Shown in pieces: positions 8,569 through 15,072 of a stretch of DNA of 20,238 bases. The translations under genes were made by a program, and so were the position numbers. The notes beneath the pieces were generated by a model. The model was given only the letters and a program-made list of their open reading frames with translations, did not search any database and had not been told where the DNA came from. Position 1 is the first letter of the stretch. Every line of letters begins with the position of its first letter. Source of the DNA: a virus; IMG/VR virus record IMGVR_UViG_3300013132_000337, positions 1-20,238 of that record. One strand, written 5' to 3'.

Positions 8569-10571
8569 CGCTTAGGCTCCTCGCCGGTAGTCCAGAACGC
8601 CGCCTCCTGCAGCCGCACATACCCGCGGAACGTCACCGTGGCACTAGCAATGACCTGTTTGCCGATACCGGCGGGGACCACAAAGTCCCCGTACCCTGCC
8701 GCATAGGCCCGGTTCAAGGTGACGGTATGCGTCGCCGGTGCGGTAGACTGGTTGAGGGCGCCGGAAGCCTGCACTCGCACGGTACGCACCTCAGAGGTGG
8801 CGCCGGTGGGGGTTTCGAAAGTCATGCCGAAACGATGCCAGTTCTTGCGGTTATGTTCGTTCGTCTCGCCTACAGTGGGGGACGATACGGTCAAGTCGGT
8901 TGCGGTGCCGTAGATTTTGCCGCGCTCACCCTCCGGGCCATTTGGCGTGTAACGATGCACGACACCACCAGACACGAAGAACAGCTCCTCGCCGCACCCA
9001 ACCATCGAGTACACACCGGCCTCTGGGGCGACGAACTCAGTCCAGCAGCCCGTCGCCTCAGACCCAGACGATGTGAGGAGCGTGAATACGAGCAGGCGGC
9101 CACCACGCCACACGAACAGGTGCTTACCGACCGCAGCCACATGATCGTCCTGGCCAGCAGCGGCGGGGGCCTTCGGCCCAAACCGGTCAAGCCGGTCACA
9201 CTTGTCACCGTCAGTGTACCAGACACCGCCGAGACGGTCCATGAACACGACCACGCCAGCTTCCGCCCACACGCACGACACGGAGCGATGCCCGAGGGTG
9301 GTTTCCGTTGGGGTGACAGAGCCGAGACCGCCGCGGACGATTTCTTTCTTCACAGCGAACGGATCGGGGGTGCCGAAATATGGGTGCAGTTGTGACAACT
9401 GGCCACGGAAACTGATGACACCATCACCCTCCGAACCCGAACTCGTGATAGCGACCAGAGTGTTATCTAGTACGTGGAGGCCGACAACAGTGGTGTCGCT
9501 AGTGCCTGCGCGCAGCACGGAACGAGGATCCCACGTGTCGATGTCGTCCTCAGAGTAGTAGATGTAGGAACGATACGGCGCCGTGATGGAATCGTCAAGA
9601 GAGAACACAGCCGTGTTGTCACCAGCAAGAATAGCGGTAGTGGCTTTGTCGCTACGCCACTCCACGTCACCGAGAATAAGCAGACCGCCCCACGACACAC
9701 CGACGTTGGCGCGCGGAATCGTGCCACGCCCAGGGAGCAAAGTACCGTTAGCGTCAAGGTAAGTGTACGGATGAAAGTCGTTAGCAGCAGCCGGGACACC
9801 GGTACGCGAGCCGAGCCCGTACCCGTTGAACAGCGAGGCGGCACCCGCCGGTGTAGCCACCGACAGGAAAGCGCCCGCAGAAGTTTGCGGCATCCGGCGC
9901 CAGTTCGGGAACGTGCAGGCCCTCACCTGCCCAGCGCCGCTAGCGGCGTACGGGTCAACGTAGGCAACCACGGCCATCTGGTCCGACACCGAGGTGTAGG
10001 ATCCGCTGCCTGTGGAGTAGCGGCGCGAATGTAGCAGCACCGCAGACACTACCGCCTTGGGTGAAGAGGCGAGGGTGGTGTCGGTGGAGAAGTTCGTAGC
10101 GGTGCCGTTCGTCGGCTCAACCGCGTACTTGTACACCTCAAACGGAATGGAGCAGATGAACCGGAAGTCTGGGTTAGCGGTGATAGTGATAGCAGGCTGA
10201 TCGGCCTTGTCGTTGTCGCCCACCTTCACACCAACGTTCTCCGCGGTGGTGATCTGCGTCCACACCGCGTCGTCGGCAACCGTGTGGACGGCGTTAGACG
10301 CGGGGGCTTTACACCACCAGATAGTTCCGGCGTCACCCTCCCCAGGGGCTTTGATGCCGACAAGGAACGTGCCCACCGGTGAGGCCAGCGGATACACGGC
10401 CTTGAAACCGGTAGTGACGCCAATCTGTTGGCACGGCCACTGCGACACGAACGACACCTCGGACTCGGGGACGAACCCCTTCAACTGCGACCATTGGCGT
10501 TTCGTGAAGTCGCCTGGACCGGTAGCCTCTTGGATGCCTCCGGAGAAGTCGCTCAAAGTGAGCTTCTGCAT
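8565..10571 (-). CDS. Tail nozzle-like protein (tail tubular protein B type), 668 aa
   Basis: ATG at 10571 directly follows the TAA of the adaptor gene, with GGAGG 6 bases upstream. The N-terminus (LTLSDFSGGIQEATGPGDFTKRQW) has the 'DFSGGI' opening that I associate with long beta-rich tail proteins placed after the adaptor in podoviruses. The body is almost wholly beta-type sequence with repeated aromatic/Gly turns (for example VVFMDRLGGVWYTDGDKCDR and HLFVWRGGRLLVFTLL), consistent with a propeller like that of T7 gp12. Length (668) is near that of T7 gp12 (about 790). Position after the adaptor supports a role as distal tail tube or nozzle. The assignment rests on order and fold-like pattern, not on an aligned family. 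Confidence 0.8.
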   Translation of the reverse strand: MQKLTLSDFSGGIQEATGPGDFTKRQWSQLKGFVPESEVSFVSQWPCQQIGVTTGFKAVYPLASPVGTFLVGIKAPGEGDAGTIWWCKAPASNAVHTVADDAVWTQITTAENVGVKVGDNDKADQPAITITANPDFRFICSIPFEVYKYAVEPTNGTATNFSTDTTLASSPKAVVSAVLLHSRRYSTGSGSYTSVSDQMAVVAYVDPYAASGAGQVRACTFPNWRRMPQTSAGAFLSVATPAGAASLFNGYGLGSRTGVPAAANDFHPYTYLDANGTLLPGRGTIPRANVGVSWGGLLILGDVEWRSDKATTAILAGDNTAVFSLDDSITAPYRSYIYYSEDDIDTWDPRSVLRAGTSDTTVVGLHVLDNTLVAITSSGSEGDGVISFRGQLSQLHPYFGTPDPFAVKKEIVRGGLGSVTPTETTLGHRSVSCVWAEAGVVVFMDRLGGVWYTDGDKCDRLDRFGPKAPAAAGQDDHVAAVGKHLFVWRGGRLLVFTLLTSSGSEATGCWTEFVAPEAGVYSMVGCGEELFFVSGGVVHRYTPNGPEGERGKIYGTATDLTVSSPTVGETNEHNRKNWHRFGMTFETPTGATSEVRTVRVQASGALNQSTAPATHTVTLNRAYAAGYGDFVVPAGIGKQVIASATVTFRGYVRLQEAAFWTTGEEPKR

Positions 10572-11582
10572 TTAGACCCTCCGGAACCAGTATGGGTACT
10601 GTTGGAGCTCCCTGCCCTCGATGCCGATTTGGAAAGCGGTGTCGTCGTGGCTCAACTCGTAGAAGGAAACCATGTCAGTATACATTTCGGCAGCCAACTG
10701 ATCGAACACGTCGGCGCGCTCAGGGGTCTCAACGTCGATGATGCGCAACACACGAGCAGCGGCCATGTAGGCCAGCATAGGGTTGAACTGCGCGTGGAAC
10801 GCGGGGGTAGCGTTATCGTTGGCAAAAGTCACCGTCTGGGCAGAGAATCGGACACGCAAGTCGTACTCGTCACCGCCATCGAACCGCTCCTCGGGAGACA
10901 AAGTGATGCTGCCCGCAGAGTCGTTCACATCGTAGTAGGCGGCCCGGCGGTTCGAGTTCACGTTCACCGTATCGGCACGCTCAAACACTTCCTCCACCAC
11001 ACCGCGCGGATCAACCAACTGGACGGAGATGACACGCGGGTTCGCGGTACCAAGCGAGTGCGGGCCAACCGTGCTGATGTCGTTGAAGGTGACCGTCGAC
11101 TCCAGCCAGTCCCAAGTGCGCTGACGCGCAACCGTCTGATAGGCTTCCTGAATCCACTGGTTGATCAGGGCGTCGGAGATAGTGTCCGACTGAACGCCGG
11201 TGATGTCACGCACATAGTCGCGCAACTGGCCGCGGTTCCCAACCGTAGCCGCAGCCAACTTCGGGAAGTACTCCTGTTTCATCGCAGCAAGCAAACCAGC
11301 ATACTCGGCGGCGTACGCCTCGCCGCGCTTGGTGTCATCGGCCTGCGAAGCCAGCACACGGATAGCGGTACGGTAGGCAAGGATAGCGTGGAACTGCTCC
11401 TCGAACGTTGGGGTGTCCGTGCCCGTCACCAGTTCAGCCACCGCCCACGGCCACTTCTCCGTACGATACAACTCGTACAGGGACTCGTTCATCCAGCGGT
11501 CAAGAAGGGTATCTGGTACGAGGTCGGTCGCATACACGCCAGTCAGATCGCGAACATACACCCTAAGCGCAGCAAGATTCAA
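10572..11582 (-). CDS. Head-to-tail adaptor (tail tubular protein A type), internally duplicated, 336 aa
   Basis: The start is TTG at 11582, supported by GAGGAG 7 bases upstream; no better ATG is present nearby. The protein contains two related helical units. Unit 1 has RVYVRDLTGV...LLDRWMNESLYELYRTEKWPW (7-46) followed by FHAILAYRTAIRVLASQ (64-80). Unit 2 has RDYVRDITGV...LINQWIQEAYQTVARQRTWDW (121-159) followed by FNPMLAYMAAARVLRII (266-282), with a beta-type insertion of about 100 residues between its two parts. The 'RDxTG...xxWxxEA...W.W' pattern fits podovirus adaptors that form the ring under the portal. T7 gp11 (196 aa) has one unit, so the extra length is explained by duplication. It lies directly after the capsid gene and its terminator. 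Confidence 0.85.
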   Translation of the reverse strand: MNLAALRVYVRDLTGVYATDLVPDTLLDRWMNESLYELYRTEKWPWAVAELVTGTDTPTFEEQFHAILAYRTAIRVLASQADDTKRGEAYAAEYAGLLAAMKQEYFPKLAAATVGNRGQLRDYVRDITGVQSDTISDALINQWIQEAYQTVARQRTWDWLESTVTFNDISTVGPHSLGTANPRVISVQLVDPRGVVEEVFERADTVNVNSNRRAAYYDVNDSAGSITLSPEERFDGGDEYDLRVRFSAQTVTFANDNATPAFHAQFNPMLAYMAAARVLRIIDVETPERADVFDQLAAEMYTDMVSFYELSHDDTAFQIGIEGRELQQYPYWFRRV

Positions 11583-11597
11583 GACAGTACTCCTCTA

Positions 11598-11625
11598 CTC
11601 CTCAGTATGAGCCGCCGTTGGGGAG
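11598..11625 (-). promoter_or_regulatory. Repeated 28-base motif, copy 3
   Basis: Core 11610-11625 reads CTCCCCA-ACG-GCGGCT on the minus strand, followed by CA and TACTGAGGAG, a perfect consensus tail. A second GAGGAG (11590-11595) follows within 3 bases, and it is this second one that is correctly spaced for the TTG start at 11582. The motif lies just downstream of the capsid terminator. Confidence 0.8.
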
Positions 11626-11633
11626 CCCCTATA

Positions 11634-11661
11634 ACGAGAAAAGCCCCCCGCCGAAGCGGGG
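11634..11661 (-). terminator. Rho-independent terminator after the major capsid gene
   Basis: On the minus strand the stem is CCCCGC / GCGGGG around a TTCG loop (11646-11661), followed by GGGCTTTTCTCG. A C(UUCG)G loop is an exceptionally stable RNA tetraloop, and the short T run fits a terminator. It would end or reduce capsid transcripts before the adaptor gene. Confidence 0.75.
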
Positions 11662-11672
11662 AGCCAATCCCA

Positions 11673-11690
11673 TGTCCCCCTTGCGGGGCA
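11673..11690 (-). other. Hairpin with GCAA tetraloop in capsid 3' UTR
   Basis: The minus strand reads CCCC-GCAA-GGGG inside TGCCCCGCAAGGGGGACA. GCAA is a GNRA-type stable loop. It is the middle of three consecutive hairpins after the capsid gene and has no T run of its own, so a transcript-stabilising role is more likely than termination. Confidence 0.6.
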
Positions 11691-11694
11691 GAAA

Positions 11695-11710
11695 CACCGC
11701 TTAGGCGGTG
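11695..11710 (-). other. Hairpin spanning the capsid stop codon
   Basis: The minus strand reads CACCGC-CTAA-GCGGTG, a perfect 6-bp stem. The TAA stop of the capsid gene lies in its loop. It is the first of three hairpins in the capsid 3' region. The same CTAA loop caps the 9-bp hairpin at 19892-19913. Confidence 0.6.
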
Positions 11711-12711
11711 CGGATGAGCAGACCGTTTGCGCGGCGCTCGGAGACACCCACCGTCACGGTCGAGGCCAGCGGGACAACGGTGTCCAGCGTGCCAGGAACG
11801 ACCTGAGCGGGGAATGCCTTCATGAACTCGCCGGCGCAGTAGGCGAACCGGAGGCTGTCCTGGTTGAGCAGGTAAGCGCGGTCATCCTGACAGTCCGGAT
11901 CGAGACGGACGACGGTTCCACCGAACTTGATCTCGTTGAAACGAGTCTCGACGGTGTTGCCACCGAGCACCTGGAGGGTGCCCTTTTCAGCCAAGTAGGC
12001 CTCGAGTTCCTCGTAGACGTCGAAGCCCACGATGATGTGGGTAGGACGCTTGCGCGAGTTGCGGTAGATTTCGTTCGTCGCGGTGCGGAGAGCCTCAGCG
12101 ATGTCGGCGGCACCGGCGGAAATTTCTCCACGGAAACCGGCCTGCCAGTAGCTCTTGCCAGCGTCGGACGGGTCGATGCCACCCACTGGGTTGGCAGCGA
12201 AGTCCGCGTTGACACCTTCGTAGTAAGTGTCCGAAGACAGGTTACCAGTCAAGTTGTCAATCGAGTTGAACGCGTCGGCGTCCCAGTCAGCGGACAGAGT
12301 GTGCAACTTCGAGGTGAGGAAGTTGCCGTGGTCCGCAGCAGCGGCCTTGACGTACTCCTCGACGAGGTTGATGATCTGTTCCGGGCCGGAGTTCTGGAGA
12401 ATCTCACGGTGCTTGACGCGGAACGGGGTGATGATGCCCTTGGCCCAGCCGTAGACAGCGGAACCCATGATGTCAGCCGAAACGCTCGACGAGAAACCGC
12501 CGGAACCGGCAGCAGTGTCGAACGCAGTGGCGTTGAGGTTCGCAGCGCGAACCGGGATCACGAGACCACGCCCAGTGATGGACTTGGCATTCTTCTTGAA
12601 AAGCTCGAGAGTGGGGTGCTCGAGCAGCACGTTGTCCACCAGCGTCTTCTCATATTTCTGGAGAGTCGCGGTGAAAGTCTGGACGAAAAAATCGTCACCC
12701 AATGCAGCCAT
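11701..12711 (-). CDS. Major capsid protein, 336 aa
   Basis: ATG at 12711 has a strong GGAGGT ribosome binding site 7 bases upstream, and codon choice is strongly GC-biased, as expected for a very highly expressed gene. It follows the scaffold gene and has the size and pattern of HK97-fold shell proteins. An N-terminal helical arm (FVQTFTATLQKYEKTLVDNV) comes first. Next are a Gly/Ala/Ser loop region (about 65-85) and long central helices (LVEEYVKAAAADHGNFLTSKL). A P-domain-like segment (PTHIIVGFDVYEELEAYL) then precedes a beta-rich C-terminus ending in a 'TVTVGVSERRANGLLIRTA' strand. It forms the icosahedral shell with the upstream scaffold. No head-decoration gene is evident nearby. The family call is by pattern and position and I regard it as solid. 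Confidence 0.9.
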   Translation of the reverse strand: MAALGDDFFVQTFTATLQKYEKTLVDNVLLEHPTLELFKKNAKSITGRGLVIPVRAANLNATAFDTAAGSGGFSSSVSADIMGSAVYGWAKGIITPFRVKHREILQNSGPEQIINLVEEYVKAAAADHGNFLTSKLHTLSADWDADAFNSIDNLTGNLSSDTYYEGVNADFAANPVGGIDPSDAGKSYWQAGFRGEISAGAADIAEALRTATNEIYRNSRKRPTHIIVGFDVYEELEAYLAEKGTLQVLGGNTVETRFNEIKFGGTVVRLDPDCQDDRAYLLNQDSLRFAYCAGEFMKAFPAQVVPGTLDTVVPLASTVTVGVSERRANGLLIRTA

Positions 12712-12803
12712 GTTGTTTACCTCCTCAGGTAGTTGTTGGTTGGCTTGTTACTAGTAGGGGATACAAACCTACGTCAAGGACCAGGAACCGAGGAGGGGCG
12801 GTT
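12712..12803 (-). promoter_or_regulatory. Intergenic region upstream of the capsid gene with possible promoter and dyad
   Basis: This is the only gap over 30 bases in the structural block without the repeated motif. On the minus strand TTGACG (12772-12777) lies 18 bases from TAGTAA (12748-12753), a fair -35/-10 pair for a host sigma factor. The same stretch forms a dyad, GGTTTGT...ACAAGCC with TACTAGTA inside, that could be an operator. A strong GGAGGT follows. Capsid genes often have a dedicated promoter, so I give this modest weight. Confidence 0.4.
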
Positions 12804-13817
12804 TCAGCCGCCGTTTTCCTTCATCGATTCAAGAATCAAAGAACGCAGATCCTTGGGCTCCCCCGCAACCGGCTGTGCGCCGGCTCCGCTGGAACCCTTT
12901 CTAGCCACCGCTGAAGTGGCCTTCTTTTGCTTTGCGCGCTCAGCCGTCTTTTCAGCGACCTTGCGTTTCTGGCTTTGCTCCTCGTACTTGAGAGCCTTAT
13001 AAGCGGCCTTCAAGTTCGTGAGCTCGTTGTCCCGGGCATACGCCGCTAGGCGTTGACGGAACTCGGCACGTTGCTGACCCGACAACTTGAGACCTTCGTT
13101 TCCGATGATCTCGTCGATGTCCTTGTCAAACTGGACGATGGCCCGCTGAACAGCGGCCTCAGTCTCCTGGGCTTGCGCCCGAGCCTGCTCCTGCTGCTCA
13201 TTGCGAGTCACACGCTGACGAAGTGTTTCCACTTCAGACTGCTGCGCCCATTCGGCACGCACCTCCGGAGTGATCCCGAAAATGTCGAGAAACTCACGCT
13301 CCAAAAGGTTGGCGGAAGCCAACTCCTTGATGAGCAGAGCAACCGCCTGTGTCGGGTTGTCCGTCGCTGCGGTGAAGTGCGCGAGAACCGTAACAGGGTT
13401 GTCGTTCCAAGCCTCGTCGAGCGATGTTACCTGCTCAACGGTCTCGGACAACTCCTGTCGGGCTGTCTCGAACTCCTGCCGTTCGTGTGCCAGTGCCTGC
13501 GCCTTGCGGGTATAGTCCGCCTGACGCTGGTACCCTGCCAATGCTTCCTCGAGGGTCACACTGACGGCTTCGCCGTCGATGGTCACCTCATAGGTTTCAC
13601 CGGCTTCCTCGGAGTCTTCCGCCTCGACCTCTTCGGTCTCGTCGGCAGCCTCTTCGGTTTCTTTGACTTCTGCGTCGTTTATGTCTACGGGCTCCTCGGT
13701 CACCGCTTCAGCGGCGGTGTCTTCGGTGTCGCCTGCCTCGGCCGGAGTGTCCTGGGTTTCAGGGTTCTGGCTGGCCTGCATCGCCTCGTTGATGATGTCA
13801 CGAAGTGCGTCTGTCAT
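12804..13817 (-). CDS. Capsid scaffold protein, 337 aa
   Basis: ATG at 13817 (MTDALRDIINEAM) has GGGAG 6 bases upstream; an in-frame extension further upstream runs through hairpins and has no such site. Residues about 20-75 are extremely acidic (Glu/Asp/Thr/Ala). They are followed by a TIDGEAVSVTLEEALAGYQ segment and the RQADYTRKAQALAHERQEFE pattern (about 98-117) common in phage scaffolds. Long Gln/Glu/Arg coiled coils fill 115-290. The C-terminus is Lys/Arg-rich then short and polar (to ENGG), which in scaffolds usually contacts the capsid protein. It lies directly before the major capsid gene. No protease domain is seen, so the scaffold is probably expelled or cut by another enzyme. Confidence 0.85.
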   Translation of the reverse strand: MTDALRDIINEAMQASQNPETQDTPAEAGDTEDTAAEAVTEEPVDINDAEVKETEEAADETEEVEAEDSEEAGETYEVTIDGEAVSVTLEEALAGYQRQADYTRKAQALAHERQEFETARQELSETVEQVTSLDEAWNDNPVTVLAHFTAATDNPTQAVALLIKELASANLLEREFLDIFGITPEVRAEWAQQSEVETLRQRVTRNEQQEQARAQAQETEAAVQRAIVQFDKDIDEIIGNEGLKLSGQQRAEFRQRLAAYARDNELTNLKAAYKALKYEEQSQKRKVAEKTAERAKQKKATSAVARKGSSGAGAQPVAGEPKDLRSLILESMKENGG

Positions 13818-13893
13818 GTCTGTCTCCCTTACGAGTGTCCTAGCCGCCCGATTGTCCCTGAGGGGTTCGAGGGTGAACTTGTTCGTGGTTAGC

Positions 13894-13913
13894 GAGAATA
13901 CGGCTGTATTCTC
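13894..13913 (-). other. Perfect 8-bp hairpin in the scaffold gene leader
   Basis: The arms are GAGAATAC / GTATTCTC with a 4-base loop (AGCC on the minus strand). It starts inside the tail of motif copy 4 and lies about 77 bases before the scaffold start. There is no T run, so it is more likely an RNA-structure or protein-binding element than a terminator. Confidence 0.55.
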
Positions 13914-13935
13914 AACAATAGCCGCCAGTGGGGAG
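13908..13935 (-). promoter_or_regulatory. Repeated motif, copy 4 (degenerate tail)
   Basis: Core 13920-13935 reads CTCCCCA-CTG-GCGGCT on the minus strand with all 13 fixed bases present; the tail TGTTGAGAAT is only partly like the consensus. The CTCCCCA arm also closes a hairpin with the end of the preceding gene. It lies about 90 bases upstream of the scaffold start, too far to be its ribosome binding site. Confidence 0.7.
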
Positions 13936-13948
13936 ATTTCACTCCCCA
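13929..13948 (-). other. 7-bp hairpin joined to motif copy 4
   Basis: The arms are TGGGGAG and CTCCCCA with a 6-base loop (TGAAAT on the minus strand), and the stop codon of the 61-residue gene lies within the hairpin. One arm is the CTCCCCA half of the repeated motif. The same arms occur at 19966-19985. Confidence 0.65.
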
Positions 13949-14124
13949 GTCCCGGCATTTGGGGACAGGTGGATAGCGGCGTTGATAAGATCCTCCACCG
14001 TCCCAACCCACTCAGGCAGCAGAAGCATGAACGTCTCCCGCTGATCTTGGGTCATCGCCAGGAATGCGTCCACCTGCTTGGCGGCACGCGACTTCACAAA
14101 CGGCGGCACATCGTACTTGAACAT
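13939..14124 (-). CDS. Small DQRE-motif protein, 61 aa, unknown function
   Basis: ATG at 14124 overlaps the preceding stop by one base (TGATG). The body carries AFLAMTQDQRETFMLLLPEW followed by VGTVEDLINAAIH. This closely matches the C-terminal end of the 250-residue protein just upstream (LTNDQREAFLALLPEWTESLDDLVAAVR), so the two are related, most simply by local duplication. The segment is predicted to be two or three short helices. No known function is recognised. Translational coupling to its larger relative suggests that they act together. Confidence 0.75.
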   Translation of the reverse strand: MFKYDVPPFVKSRAAKQVDAFLAMTQDQRETFMLLLPEWVGTVEDLINAAIHLSPNAGTGE

Positions 14125-14876
14125 CAGATCGTCCGGACGGCAGCAACTAGGTCGTCGAGGGACTCGGTCCACTCGGGGAGCAGGGCCAGGAACGCTTCCC
14201 GCTGGTCGTTGGTCAGTTGGCGCCACGTAGAGCGTAGCGCGGCTCCTATTCTTTTGACGTCAAGTTCGCCTGGGCCTGAACGTTGTGTATTGAGTATTCT
14301 AAACGCGCTTCCAGTAAACTCTCGCTGGTCGTTGGTCATTGGGCGCATGAGATCGGCAAAGTCCTTGATCCTGTTTCTATTTATACGTCTTTTTCCGCCT
14401 GGGCCTGCTATAGCACTTTTCGGCAAAGCAGCAGCCACTAGTCCAGTCCATTTTCTGGGTACGTCGGCTTGTTCTACGGCGGACATCACATCTTCAAAAA
14501 GCCGCACTTCAAAAAGCGTATTGTCTATCCAACGTGTTCCGCTACCACTCTTCATCTGCTTAACGAGCGGACTGTCTGGGTATTTGCGGGAAAACCTATC
14601 GACATGGTCTCGCAGTTCAATATCAGCAAGTTCTAAGTCGCCTCTAGCGCGCAAATCTTTTAACTGGCCAGCAGTGACCTCACCAGGCTTACCGCCCTTC
14701 CAACCCCAGTCGTCAGCCTTCTCCGCAACCTTCTCACCGGCGTCACCAAGCATACGCTTGACAGCCTCAACGCGATCACCGACGTTGACTTTCTTTGTCA
14801 AGTCACCAAGGTCAACCTTCTTGACCCCGCCGACGATCTCGTCGAGGGCCATCTTTAGGACGCGACCCTTACTCAT
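14124..14876 (-). CDS. DQRE-repeat protein between portal and scaffold, 250 aa, unknown function
   Basis: ATG at 14876 lies inside the end of the preceding gene (8-base overlap), with AGAGGA upstream. Residues 1-70 are Lys/Asp/Gly-rich in GC-rich DNA. Residues about 73-215 are encoded by clearly AT-richer DNA with different codon choice, suggesting an inserted or recombined segment. Two in-frame tandem units are visible: GPGGKRRINRNRI...MTNDQREF (158-187) and GPGELDVKRIGAAL...LTNDQREAF (201-229). They are matched at DNA level by an exact 16-base and an exact 12-base repeat, 123 and 129 bases apart. The end LALLPEWTESLDDLVAAV recurs in the next gene. I do not recognise a family. The gene falls among head-morphogenesis genes, but a moron (non-structural passenger) is equally possible. 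Confidence 0.75.
   Translation of the reverse strand: MSKGRVLKMALDEIVGGVKKVDLGDLTKKVNVGDRVEAVKRMLGDAGEKVAEKADDWGWKGGKPGEVTAGQLKDLRARGDLELADIELRDHVDRFSRKYPDSPLVKQMKSGSGTRWIDNTLFEVRLFEDVMSAVEQADVPRKWTGLVAAALPKSAIAGPGGKRRINRNRIKDFADLMRPMTNDQREFTGSAFRILNTQRSGPGELDVKRIGAALRSTWRQLTNDQREAFLALLPEWTESLDDLVAAVRTI
14200..14407 (-). repeat. In-frame tandem duplication, about 126 bases per unit
   Basis: A 16-base sequence (CGCTGGTCGTTGGTCA on the plus strand) is at 14200-14215 and 14323-14338. A 12-base sequence (CGCCTGGGCCTG) is at 14267-14278 and 14396-14407. Offsets of 123 and 129 bases keep frame. The rest of the units have diverged. Confidence 0.75.
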
Positions 14877-15072
14877 CCTCCGAGTCCTCTTCCTTGTCTT
14901 CTTCGTCGGCCTCGTTGCACGACTCGCACGGAGCGCCACAGCACGGGCACTCACACTTGTGGTGCTCCTCGTCCTTCTCACCCTTCTCGTCGTAGCCTTC
15001 CTCCTTGTGGAGTTCCTTCATCGGCTTAGCGAGACGCTCAAGGGCGTCGAGTTTCACATACTTGTCTTTCAT
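14869..15072 (-). CDS. Small acidic Cys-rich protein, 67 aa
   Basis: ATG at 15072 overlaps the portal stop as ATGA. The N-terminal 30 residues are basic/amphipathic. Then comes a cluster HHKCECPCCGAPCESC, with six Cys (40, 42, 44, 45, 49, 52) after two His, followed by a wholly acidic tail (EADEEDKEEDSEDE). The Cys/His cluster could bind a metal such as zinc. The acidic tail suggests contact with a basic partner or DNA mimicry. No family is recognised. Tight coupling to the portal and to the next gene argues that it is real and expressed with the head genes. Confidence 0.75.
   Translation of the reverse strand: MKDKYVKLDALERLAKPMKELHKEEGYDEKGEKDEEHHKCECPCCGAPCESCNEADEEDKEEDSEDE

Noticed and set aside
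12804-12820. AGCCGCCGTTTT at the end of the scaffold gene resembling motif copy 3
   Set aside because: The TGGGGAG half is absent; the match reflects the terminal Gly-Gly codons and stop.
13818-14006. N-terminal extension of the scaffold frame to 14006
   Set aside because: The extension overlaps two hairpins and motif copy 4 and the preceding gene; the ATG at 13817 has its own GGGAG site and starts a typical scaffold N-terminus.
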